A DNA stretch of 24,588 bases, taken from NCBI GenBank assembly GCA_049324315.1, contig JBMOKU010000005.1, forward strand, positions 1 through 24,588, given 5' to 3'. The notes under the pieces are model-generated. The model saw only the letters and a program-made list of their open reading frames with translations, did no database searches and was not told the origin of the DNA. Both the position numbers and the translations under genes were made by a program. The first letter of the stretch is position 1, and each line of letters opens with the position of its first letter. Source of the DNA: JBMOKU01 sp049324315 (GTDB taxonomy: Bacteria > Bacillota > Clostridia > Peptostreptococcales > Thermotaleaceae). Positions 7,758-14,821 of the stretch are shown here, in pieces.

Positions 7758-10058
7758 TTAATTTTTCTCCAGTATCCCCATTAAAATCTTTTCCGGGGTA
7801 ATTGGCAGACTCCTTACATGTACGCCTACTGCATTGTACACGGCATGGGCAATCGCTGCGGGTGGTGTATTGATGACCACCTCACCAATGGATTTTGCAC
7901 CGAATGGACCGGATGGCTCAAAGCTGGATTCAAATTCTACTGTCAATTTACCGATATCCTTACGACAAGGTATTTTATACTGCATAAAGGTATTTGTCTC
8001 CATTTTTCCTCGATTGCTATACACAACATCTTCGAACATTGCCATGCCGATTCCCTGTACCAGACCACCCTCTGCCTGAATCCTTGCTAAGTTGGGGTTA
8101 ATTACAGTTCCACAGTCTACCACAGCAGCATATTCTATCACATCTATTTTACCGGTTTCCTTATCGATCTCTACCTCTGCAAAGCCTGCAATAAATGGTG
8201 CCGGACTGGTATCTCCACCAAAGCTGCCATGACCGATTAATTGACTTTTACCCTCTCCTGATATAACCCGTTGAGCAATTTCATCTAAGGAAATCCTATT
8301 ACTTCCATTGATTTCCTTGACAAAAGAACCATCAAACTCGACAGACTCTTCAGATTGATTTAAAAATTTTGCCCCATATTCTATGATTTGTTTTTTTATG
8401 TCCTCCGCTGCTTTAATCACAGCATTTCCTGTGACATAGGTTGTACTGGAAGCATAGGATCCAGTATCAAAAGGCGATATATCCGTATCCACAGCATGGA
8501 CAATAATTTTGTCCATGGGTATTTCCAATACTTCTGCGGCCATTTGTGCCAGTATTGTATCACTTCCTGTCCCCATATCGGTGGCGCCCAATAATAAGCT
8601 GTAGAAACCGTCATCATTTAGTTTAATGATTGCAGAAGCAGTATCGATTTTTGCAATGCCGGACCCCTGCATGGTAATGGCCATACCTATGCCTCTTACC
8701 TTTGTGTCATCTACTTTATAGCTTGGATATTTTTGATTCCAACCGATCAGTTCTTTACCTTTTTTGATACAGCGATCCAGGGCACAGCTTTCCATTCTAA
8801 CCGGTGTGCCGTCCTCTTTCTGACCTAACACAGGATTACTTTCTCCTTCTCTAATCATATTCATTTCTCTTAGTTTAGCCGGATCCATATTTAGTTTCTC
8901 TGCCAGCTGACTAATGGCAGATTCTATGGCAAATATTCCTTGGGTGACACCATATCCCCGCAGGGCACCGGCAGGCATTTTATTTGTATAGACAGCATTG
9001 GCACGATAGCGCACGGCTTTCGTCTGATTGTAAAGTGGCAGTGTTTTGTATCCTGTTACACTGAATACTGTGGGGGCATGTTCTCCATAGGCTCCTGTAT
9101 CTGCAAGACCTTCCATATCAATTGCTTTTATTCTGCCATCTTTATCTGCCCCCAGCTTAACCTTAATACGCATGGCATGACGGCTGGTGGTACTACTAAA
9201 GCTTTCCTTACGATCATAAATAATCTTTGCCGGCTTCCCGGTCTTCAGGGTTACAATTGCAGGAAATACTTCAACCGAAGCCGTTTGCTTTCCGCCAAAG
9301 CCTCCGCCAATCCTTGGTTTAATGACTCTAATTTTACTGGCAGGTATTTGAAGGGCCCTTGACAGTATCCTTCTAACATGAAAGGGAATCTGCGTGGAGC
9401 TTACTACGGAAAGTCTTCCATTTAAATCCAAATAGCTAAAGGCGCGGTAGGTCTCCATCATTGCATGGGCCTGAGCCTGGGTATAGTAGGTCTCTTCTAC
9501 GATATAAGGACATTCATGAAAAGCTTCATCAATATTTCCTGCTTCAATCAATGTTGAAGAGGCAATATTTTTATGTTGATTAAAACCAATATCAAAATTA
9601 ATATGCAAGTTATCCTCCGGGTGAATAATCGTTGAATGACCGATGGCTTTTTCAAAATCCAGCACCGGTTCCATCACTTCATATTCCACCTTAATTAGGT
9701 CCAATGCCTTTATCGCTGTTTTTTCGTCCACAGCTGCAACAATCGCCACCTCATCCCCAACATATCGAAGAATTTTATCCAAGATCAATCGATCGTAAGG
9801 AGATGGCTCCGGATAAGATTGTCCTGCCAAGGTAAATCGAACATCCGGCACGTCCTTATAGGTCAAAACACATTCAACACCCGGCAAGCTTTCTGCCTTT
9901 GTAGTATCAATAGACTTAATTTCAGCAAAGGCATGGGGGCTCCGGAGAATTTTCACAGTTAATGCATTGGCCATGACAAGGTCATCGGTATATACCGGTT
10001 TTCCGGTTGCAATGTCCATTCCGTCTATTTTTTCGATGGGTTGATTAACAAATTTCAT
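7758..10058 (-). CDS. xdhA: Molybdopterin-binding subunit of a xanthine dehydrogenase-family hydroxylase
   Basis: This is the catalytic large subunit of a molybdenum hydroxylase, about the size of E. coli XdhA (766 residues here). Visible motifs are an N-terminal hammerhead domain (to about 130); SSTQ at 221-224, whose Gln matches bovine Gln767; GGFGGK at 252-257; GALRGYG with Arg367; and the catalytic Glu726 in GAKSIGE. Oddities are Gln258 at the position of bovine Glu802, and GATDMGTG (491-498) with Thr497 where the family usually has Gln (GQG). No in-frame UGA is used. It is last in the operon, four bases after the 2Fe-2S subunit. Symbols follow the E. coli subunit naming. Xanthine or hypoxanthine is a reasonable substrate, but related enzymes oxidise nicotinate and other N-heterocycles, so substrate is unproven. 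Confidence 0.85.
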   Translation of the reverse strand: MKFVNQPIEKIDGMDIATGKPVYTDDLVMANALTVKILRSPHAFAEIKSIDTTKAESLPGVECVLTYKDVPDVRFTLAGQSYPEPSPYDRLILDKILRYVGDEVAIVAAVDEKTAIKALDLIKVEYEVMEPVLDFEKAIGHSTIIHPEDNLHINFDIGFNQHKNIASSTLIEAGNIDEAFHECPYIVEETYYTQAQAHAMMETYRAFSYLDLNGRLSVVSSTQIPFHVRRILSRALQIPASKIRVIKPRIGGGFGGKQTASVEVFPAIVTLKTGKPAKIIYDRKESFSSTTSRHAMRIKVKLGADKDGRIKAIDMEGLADTGAYGEHAPTVFSVTGYKTLPLYNQTKAVRYRANAVYTNKMPAGALRGYGVTQGIFAIESAISQLAEKLNMDPAKLREMNMIREGESNPVLGQKEDGTPVRMESCALDRCIKKGKELIGWNQKYPSYKVDDTKVRGIGMAITMQGSGIAKIDTASAIIKLNDDGFYSLLLGATDMGTGSDTILAQMAAEVLEIPMDKIIVHAVDTDISPFDTGSYASSTTYVTGNAVIKAAEDIKKQIIEYGAKFLNQSEESVEFDGSFVKEINGSNRISLDEIAQRVISGEGKSQLIGHGSFGGDTSPAPFIAGFAEVEIDKETGKIDVIEYAAVVDCGTVINPNLARIQAEGGLVQGIGMAMFEDVVYSNRGKMETNTFMQYKIPCRKDIGKLTVEFESSFEPSGPFGAKSIGEVVINTPPAAIAHAVYNAVGVHVRSLPITPEKILMGILEKN

Positions 10059-10062
10059 GATG

Positions 10063-10509
10063 CTAGACCTCCAAATACTTTTTGATTGCTCTTAGTTGTC
10101 CTGCATATCCTGTACATCGGCAGAGATTTCCTGCTAAATAGTGAAGGATTTCTTCTTCCGTCGGTTGTTCCAGTTCCTTTTTCATTGCCAATACTGTCAT
10201 AATAAATCCAGGGCTGCAGAAGCCACATTGCTCTGCTCCCTCTTTAACTAAAAATTCCGCAAAATCCTTGGCTTCTTTCTGTATTCCTTCTATGGTTGTA
10301 ATTGCTTTTCCATTAACAGTAGGCGCTAATGTTGAACAGGAAAGAGTAGGACGATTATTTATCCAAACCGTACATAACCCGCAGCAGCCCGTATCACAGC
10401 CCCTTTTCACACTGGAATAACCGTATCGTCTTAATGCATCCACCAAAAATTCATCATTTGCTACTTCCATTTCAATTTTTTTATTGTTAATCATAACTTC
10501 AATTCGCAT
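10063..10509 (-). CDS. xdhC: 2Fe-2S subunit of the molybdenum hydroxylase
   Basis: This small subunit carries two [2Fe-2S] clusters that pass electrons from the molybdenum site to FAD. In the 148 residues, the plant-ferredoxin-like cluster is bound by Cys38, Cys43, Cys46 and Cys58 (CDTGCCGLC pattern). The helical-domain cluster is bound by Cys95, Cys98, Cys130 and Cys132 (EQCGFCSPG and NLCRCTGY). All eight ligands are present. Its ATG overlaps the end of the FAD subunit gene by 19 bases and has GGAGGT 7 bases upstream, so translation is probably coupled. The name follows E. coli XdhABC; in other bacteria XdhC means a maturation factor, which this is not. Confidence 0.9.
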   Translation of the reverse strand: MRIEVMINNKKIEMEVANDEFLVDALRRYGYSSVKRGCDTGCCGLCTVWINNRPTLSCSTLAPTVNGKAITTIEGIQKEAKDFAEFLVKEGAEQCGFCSPGFIMTVLAMKKELEQPTEEEILHYLAGNLCRCTGYAGQLRAIKKYLEV

Positions 10510-11297
10510 TGTAAAACCTCCATTATTCCTCGCTTCACCAAAGGAGCCGCAATTGTCTGCCGATAGACTTTTTGCCCTCTCATATTCGTCCCAAAGGCCA
10601 GCTCTTCCACCGCTATATTTGCTGCCTCATTGATGACGGTCTCGTTGATCTCATTGCAGGTTAGATATTCAGATGCCTTCACTGCAATTTCTGCTCTCTT
10701 TGGCCTTGCGCCGATTACGATTTTCCAGTCATCACCTTTTTTCGAGACAGCTGCATTGAGTATTGGATAATCGGCAGCAGAGTTTCTCATCATCTGATAC
10801 GATGCCAAGCGATTGTTTTTGTGTAGAATCACCTTGACGAGAATATCCTTTGATGAACCTGTTTTTAGAAATGTTTCCAAGGGCATGATTCCACCTTGAA
10901 CCAATTCTACATCAGCATCCAATGACAGCAGCGCAGTAATTAAGTCTGAAAACCCATATCTCGAGTAAACGGTTCCCCCAACGGTAACAACATTTCTAAA
11001 TTGTACACCTAAAATGCTCTTGATAGATTTCGGTATCACACCATTGAAGTATTGATTTAAGCAAGGAGCTATTTCTAATGATCGAAAGGTAGTCATTGCC
11101 CCTATTTCAATACGCTCTTCCTTTTCATGAATATAATCCAACTGAAGATTGGAAAGGTCTATTGCAGTTCCAATTTTCTTCTTGCTCATTTTTAAAAAGG
11201 CACAGCCACCTAAAACTACATTATTTCGCCTAGCTGTTAAAAGCTGATACGCTTCCTCCAGTGTTTCTGGCTGCGCATAGTCTTGTATTATAAACAC
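10491..11297 (-). CDS. xdhB: FAD-binding subunit of the molybdenum hydroxylase
   Basis: This is the CO-dehydrogenase-type flavoprotein medium subunit (268 residues; the family is typically 260-300). It would accept electrons from the 2Fe-2S subunit and reduce NAD or another acceptor. FAD-contact motifs are visible: VLGGCAFLKM near residues 28-38 and TVGGTVYSRYGFSDLITALLS near 125-145, which is the TxGGx(13)D-type segment of this fold. The start is GTG with AAGGAGG seven bases upstream. It is the first gene of the operon, behind a roughly 210-base leader with a candidate attenuator. I see no cofactor insertion or molybdate uptake genes nearby. Confidence 0.86.
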   Translation of the reverse strand: MFIIQDYAQPETLEEAYQLLTARRNNVVLGGCAFLKMSKKKIGTAIDLSNLQLDYIHEKEERIEIGAMTTFRSLEIAPCLNQYFNGVIPKSIKSILGVQFRNVVTVGGTVYSRYGFSDLITALLSLDADVELVQGGIMPLETFLKTGSSKDILVKVILHKNNRLASYQMMRNSAADYPILNAAVSKKGDDWKIVIGARPKRAEIAVKASEYLTCNEINETVINEAANIAVEELAFGTNMRGQKVYRQTIAAPLVKRGIMEVLQCELKL

Positions 11298-11509
11298 CTT
11301 GACTCCTCCTTACATAACGCTGCTATTTTTTTATCGTCATCTATTTCATGGAAAAATCCAGCATAGTCTGGTACTTACTACAGTTCAAGTAGTAAACCAC
11401 CTATACTGGATTCACACGCTTTATTTTATCATCACTACTCCTTATGCAGTGCCCTACTGTGTCTAGGCTTGACTCAATCTACTTCAAGCAAGCATTGACA
11501 AATTTCGCT
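11298..11509 (-). other. Leader of the xdh operon, no gene
   Basis: If transcription starts about 7 bases past the TATAAT at 11516-11521, the leader is about 210 bases. Besides the compound hairpin, it holds a short stem GCTTGA with TCAAGC (11467-11472 and 11484-11489). I see no ribosome site with a credible leader peptide. The length and structure suggest regulation at the RNA level. Confidence 0.4.
11352..11410 (-). promoter_or_regulatory. Compound hairpin with T-run in the xdh leader (candidate attenuator)
   Basis: On the minus strand the outer stem TCCAGTATAG pairs with CTATGCTGGA (ten pairs, one G-T). Inside it, TGGT faces ACCA and TTACTAC pairs perfectly with GTAGTAA around a 7-base loop. 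Five T residues follow directly. This lies about 55 bases before the xdhB GTG and after the candidate promoter, so it could be an intrinsic attenuator or part of a ligand-sensing leader. I looked for purine riboswitch core motifs and did not find them. Confidence 0.5.
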
Positions 11510-11523
11510 AAAATTATTATAGC
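11495..11523 (+). promoter_or_regulatory. Plus-strand promoter-like site overlapping the xdh promoter
   Basis: TTGACA at 11495-11500 and TATAGC at 11518-11523 are 17 bases apart. Its -10 overlaps the minus-strand TATAAT of the xdh promoter, so the two would compete for polymerase. It points toward prfC, 300 bases away, but a better prfC promoter lies closer. Confidence 0.4.
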
Positions 11524-11545
11524 ACTTTATTCCGCTACTTGTGAA
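11516..11545 (-). promoter_or_regulatory. Probable sigma-A promoter of the xdh operon
   Basis: On the minus strand TTCACA (11540-11545) is followed after 18 bases by a perfect TATAAT (11516-11521). It is the best minus-strand match between prfC and xdhB. The rest of 11546-11733 is AT-rich and shows nothing else I can support. Confidence 0.55.
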
Positions 11546-11733
11546 CTATTTTGTTTAATTTTTATATATTATATGTACTAAACACAAACTTTCCATTATG
11601 AATTGCAGGTATAATGTTCGTGTTTTCATCCGATAATAGAATTTGCCTTTTCTCTTAATACATATCCCCTGCATAAACAATCTCATTTATAATAGTATTT
11701 TATTGAAAAATCTTCTAATTCGTCGAATGACAA

Positions 11734-11762
11734 TTGACAGGAATACAATAGAAGGATACAAT
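11734..11762 (+). promoter_or_regulatory. Near-consensus sigma-A promoter of prfC
   Basis: TTGACA at 11734-11739, a 17-base spacer, and TACAAT at 11757-11762 differ from consensus at one base. Start of transcription is expected near 11769, giving a leader of about 60 bases before the prfC ATG. Confidence 0.85.
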
Positions 11763-11828
11763 CTAAAAGGCAATCCTAAATAGGAAGATAGATTATTACC
11801 AATAATTATTCATAAAGGAAGAGGATAA

Positions 11829-13433
11829 ATGACTGAAGAAATGTTAAACTTTATTGATGAAGTTCGAAGAAGAAGGACATTTGCAATCATTTCCCACCCC
11901 GATGCGGGAAAAACAACCTTAACGGAAAAGCTTTTATTATATGGAGGCGCTATTCGTTTAGCCGGATCCGTTAAGTCAAGAAGAGCACAAAATCATGCTG
12001 TGTCCGACTGGATGGAGATCGAAAAACAAAGAGGAATCTCAGTAACTTCCAGTGTACTTCAATTCGATTATAATGGCTTTTGTATCAACATTCTGGATAC
12101 ACCGGGCCATCAGGATTTTAGTGAGGATACCTATCGAACCCTGATGGCTGCAGACAGCGCCGTCATGGTTATTGACTGTGCCAAAGGCGTTGAGGATCAA
12201 ACAAAAAAGCTGTTTCAAGTTTGTAAAATGAGAGGGATTCCGATTTTCACCTTCATCAACAAGCTGGATCGTGCAGGAAAAGATCCATTCGAGCTCTTAG
12301 AAGACATTGAGAACGTTCTGGGAATCCGTTCTTACCCAATGAATTGGCCTATTGGCACCGATAGAAATTTCAAAGGGGTTTTCAACCGTCAAAAGAAGCA
12401 AATTGAACTTTTTGATGATGGTAACCATGGACAATCTGTAGCGAAAGCAATTATAGGAGATATTTCTGATGAGAAATTCAGGGAGTTATTAGGAGAAGGT
12501 CTTCACGAGCAACTAATAAATGATATTAGCCTGTTAGATATGGCAGGGGATGATTTTAACTTAGATCAAATACTAAATGGGGAATTAACACCAGTGTTCT
12601 TTGGAAGTGCCCTCACGAACTTTGGTGTAGAACCATTTTTAGAATCCTTTTTAAACATAACCACACCCCCAAGACCTCGCCCCAGTAATTTAGGGGATAT
12701 CGATCCTGAATCAGATAATTTTTCCGGATTCATCTTTAAAATACAAGCAAATATGAATCCCACCCACAGGGATAGAATTGCATTTTTGAGAATTTGCTCC
12801 GGTAAGTTTGAAAAGGGAATGACGGTTAATCATGTACAGGTAAATAAAAAAGTAAGATTAGCACAGCCACAGCAGTTTTTAGCACAAGACCGCATTGTCG
12901 TAGAAACGGCTTATCCCGGTGATATTATTGGAATCCATGATCCCGGTATATTCAAAATTGGTGATACCTTATGCCAAGATCAGTCAAAATTACAATACGA
13001 GGGTATACCGCTATTTGCTCCTGAGCATTTTGCAAAAGTATATACAAAAAATTCTCTTAAACGAAAGCAGTTTATAAAGGGAATTGCCCAACTGGCAGAG
13101 GAAGGCACCATACAGGTCTATAAGCGACCCAATATTGGTGTAGAGGAGCTAATTGTCGGTGTCGTTGGTGCCCTTCAGTTTGAAGTTCTTGAATATCGTC
13201 TAAAGAATGAATATGGCGTTGATATTATGATGGAAAAACTTCCCTATCGCTATATTCGTTGGGTTGAAACGAATCATTTTGATCCTAAGACCTTTCGTAT
13301 CACAATGGATACAATGATCGTAGAAGACGAAGATGGACATCCAGTATTGTTATTTCAAAATGAATGGTCTATTGATCAGGTAAAGGAACGAAATAAAGAT
13401 GCTCAGTTGAAAGAAATTTCTTTAAGGAAATAA
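11829..13433 (+). CDS. prfC: Peptide chain release factor 3
   Basis: RF3 is a translational GTPase that removes RF1 or RF2 from the ribosome after termination. The 534-residue product has the elongation-factor G domain: P-loop SHPDAGKTT (residues 22-30), the switch region RGISVTSSVLQF, DTPGHQDFSEDTYR, and NKLDR. The RF3-specific EWSIDQVKERN lies near the C terminus. AGGAAGAGG precedes the ATG. It is the only plus-strand protein gene here, with its own near-consensus promoter and terminator, so it is probably monocistronic. Length is normal for the family. Confidence 0.97.
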   Translation: MTEEMLNFIDEVRRRRTFAIISHPDAGKTTLTEKLLLYGGAIRLAGSVKSRRAQNHAVSDWMEIEKQRGISVTSSVLQFDYNGFCINILDTPGHQDFSEDTYRTLMAADSAVMVIDCAKGVEDQTKKLFQVCKMRGIPIFTFINKLDRAGKDPFELLEDIENVLGIRSYPMNWPIGTDRNFKGVFNRQKKQIELFDDGNHGQSVAKAIIGDISDEKFRELLGEGLHEQLINDISLLDMAGDDFNLDQILNGELTPVFFGSALTNFGVEPFLESFLNITTPPRPRPSNLGDIDPESDNFSGFIFKIQANMNPTHRDRIAFLRICSGKFEKGMTVNHVQVNKKVRLAQPQQFLAQDRIVVETAYPGDIIGIHDPGIFKIGDTLCQDQSKLQYEGIPLFAPEHFAKVYTKNSLKRKQFIKGIAQLAEEGTIQVYKRPNIGVEELIVGVVGALQFEVLEYRLKNEYGVDIMMEKLPYRYIRWVETNHFDPKTFRITMDTMIVEDEDGHPVLLFQNEWSIDQVKERNKDAQLKEISLRK

Positions 13434-13435
13434 TT

Positions 13436-13580
13436 GAACTTCACTAAGATATACGCTTCTAGAACAGAATGTATTATCTTTTGTAGGGTACGCCGCCCTC
13501 GGCGTACCGCAACGATTATATAATGTTTTAGAGGCGTAAATCTATAATAAGAATCTTACATTACACTTAGTGAAAGGTTC
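13436..13580. repeat. Imperfect foldback element next to prfC
   Basis: The element begins GAACTTCACTAAG (13436-13448) and ends CTTAGTGAAAGGTTC (13566-13580), inverted copies apart from a two-base gap. Further in, ACGCTTCTAGAACA faces TGTTTTAGAGGCGT, and the centre is a perfect GGTACGCCG with CGGCGTACC hairpin around CCCT. It resembles a MITE or REP-type foldback inserted three bases after the prfC stop. Bases 13447-13488 also match 17868-17909 in inverted orientation. No transposase is present. Confidence 0.65.
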
Positions 13581-13589
13581 AGAATGCAG

Positions 13590-13635
13590 AAAATCCCACT
13601 ACAATGAAATTTATCAATGTAGTGGGATTTTTACT
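13590..13635. terminator. Bidirectional terminator between prfC and selC
   Basis: AAATCCCACTACA (13591-13603) pairs perfectly over 13 bases with TGTAGTGGGATTT (13618-13630). On the plus strand it runs into TTTTTACTATTTT, ending prfC. On the minus strand it lies just past the 3' end of the selenocysteine tRNA and is followed by TTTTC, so it can serve both. Confidence 0.85.
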
Positions 13636-13643
13636 ATTTTGTT

Positions 13644-13740
13644 TGGCGGGAGTATGTGGGAATCGAACCCACCTAAGAAGCTCTTAACTCCTTAAACTGG
13701 TTTTGAAGACCAGAGGCAACACCAGCCACCATCTACCCCC
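13644..13740 (-). tRNA. selC: tRNA-Sec, anticodon UCA
   Basis: The minus strand folds as a long tRNA of 97 bases including an encoded CCA. The anticodon stem-loop is CTGGT CTTCAAA ACCAG, giving anticodon TCA that reads UGA. The T arm is GTGGG TTCGATT CCCAC. The D stem has six pairs (GGTGGC with GTTGCC) and a small loop. The variable arm is long (AAGGAG with CTTCTT). The long acceptor stem (GGGGGTA with TACTCCC, then discriminator G), long D stem and long variable arm are selenocysteine-tRNA hallmarks. By my pairing, the eighth acceptor pair is a G-A mismatch. It is the partner of SelA and SelB encoded about 7 kb upstream on the same strand. Confidence 0.95.
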
Positions 13741-13780
13741 ATAGCTTGTATCATTACTGTATCATTATTGACACTTGATG

Positions 13781-13809
13781 ATTATAGCATACGTGTTGTC
13801 TCGACGCAA
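13781..13809 (-). promoter_or_regulatory. Probable promoter of selC
   Basis: On the minus strand TTGCGT (13804-13809), a 17-base spacer and a perfect TATAAT (13781-13786) would start transcription about 34 bases before the tRNA. It lies after the acc terminator, so selC is probably its own transcription unit. Confidence 0.6.
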
Positions 13810-13814
13810 GGGGT

Positions 13815-13851
13815 AAAATTTCATGCAGCTTCAGTAAAATTCGTCATGAAA
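13815..13851 (-). terminator. Terminator of the acc operon
   Basis: On the minus strand TTTCATG pairs perfectly with CATGAAA around a 19-base loop and is followed by TTTTA. The stem overlaps the accA stop codon. It is a short stem with a large loop, so strength is uncertain. Confidence 0.5.
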
Positions 13852-14821
13852 CCGCATTGTCTTCTTCCCATTGCCCTATCTTTCTAATTTTACTGTATCT
13901 CGTTTGTAACAATGTGTCTGTATTCAATTTTAATAGTTCTTTTAATTCCTTCACTACATAATTTTTTATTTGTTTCGAGACGATTTCGATACTCTTATGA
14001 GCACCACCTAATGGCTCTTCGATGATTCCATCAATAATATTCATTTGCAATAAATCTTGGGCAGTCAATTTCATCATTTCTGCCGCTCTTTCCGCTAAGC
14101 TGGCATCTTTCCATAGAATGCTGGAAAGCCCTTCAGGAGATATAACAGAATAAATGGAATGCTCCAACATGCAGACCTTATCTCCGATTCCCAGGGCTAA
14201 GGCACCGCCGCTCCCCCCTTCTCCTATGACGACAACGATGATAGGGGTCTTTAATCTGCACATTTCCCATAAGTTTGTGGCGATGGCCTCGCCCTGACCT
14301 CTCTCTTCTGCGCCTATTCCACAATAGGCTCCTGGTGTATCTATAAACATAATAATGGGTCTATGAAATTTTTCAGCCTGCTTCATGAGCCTCAGTGCTT
14401 TTCTATAGCCTTCAGGATGGGGCATGCCAAAATTTCTTTTAATATTTTCCTTTGTATCCTTTCCTTTTTGATGTCCTATGACGGTAACAGGAATACCCTC
14501 AAGAGCTCCAATCCCACCTACAATCGCACAATCATCTCCGTAAAGGCGGTCACCATGAAATTCAATGAAATCACTGATCATTCTATCGATATACTCCAAC
14601 GTTGTTGGCCGTTCCGGCAATCTAGAGATTTTGACCTTCTGCCACGGTGTCAAGCTTTTATATACATGCTTTTTCATATCCTCTAATTTGATATTTAAAA
14701 TAGCAATTTCTTCGGATAAATCCATGCCATTTTCATCTGCAAGGGCTTCCAACTCTCGTATCTTCTCCTCTAAGGCTATTACTGGTCTTTCAAATTCTAG
14801 TAAATTATTCAGCTTTTCCAC
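13844..14821 (-). CDS. accA: Acetyl-CoA carboxylase carboxyltransferase subunit alpha
   Basis: AccA forms the carboxyltransferase with AccD and moves the carboxyl group from biotin to acetyl-CoA to give malonyl-CoA for fatty acid synthesis. The 325-residue crotonase-fold protein shows the family signatures RPTTLEYIDRMI, FHGDRLYGDD, GHQKGKDTKENI, FIDTPGAYCGIGAEERGQ, and VVIGEGGSGGALALG. The reading frame overlaps the end of accD by 17 bases. The start is GTG, with a G-rich stretch immediately before it but no well-spaced ribosome site, which suggests translational coupling to accD. It is the last gene of the operon. Confidence 0.96.
   Translation of the reverse strand: MEKLNNLLEFERPVIALEEKIRELEALADENGMDLSEEIAILNIKLEDMKKHVYKSLTPWQKVKISRLPERPTTLEYIDRMISDFIEFHGDRLYGDDCAIVGGIGALEGIPVTVIGHQKGKDTKENIKRNFGMPHPEGYRKALRLMKQAEKFHRPIIMFIDTPGAYCGIGAEERGQGEAIATNLWEMCRLKTPIIVVVIGEGGSGGALALGIGDKVCMLEHSIYSVISPEGLSSILWKDASLAERAAEMMKLTAQDLLQMNIIDGIIEEPLGGAHKSIEIVSKQIKNYVVKELKELLKLNTDTLLQTRYSKIRKIGQWEEDNAVS

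Noticed and set aside
8940..9362. 140-codon plus-strand open frame inside xdhA
   Set aside because: It is antisense to conserved molybdopterin-domain coding sequence, has no ribosome site, and its translation resembles no protein family.
7758..10058. Selenoprotein candidates with in-frame UGA in this window
   Set aside because: The main genes, including xdhA, read through at normal length without internal UGA, and I saw no broken frame that a UGA readthrough would join.
11298..11509. Purine riboswitch upstream of xdhB
   Set aside because: I searched the minus-strand leader for the three-way junction core (a TATAAT-type J1/2 and CTACC-type J2/3 around two hairpins). Only one compound hairpin and one short stem are present.
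13436..13580. CRISPR or tandem repeat
   Set aside because: The repeat is a single inverted pair around a hairpin, not regularly spaced direct repeats.
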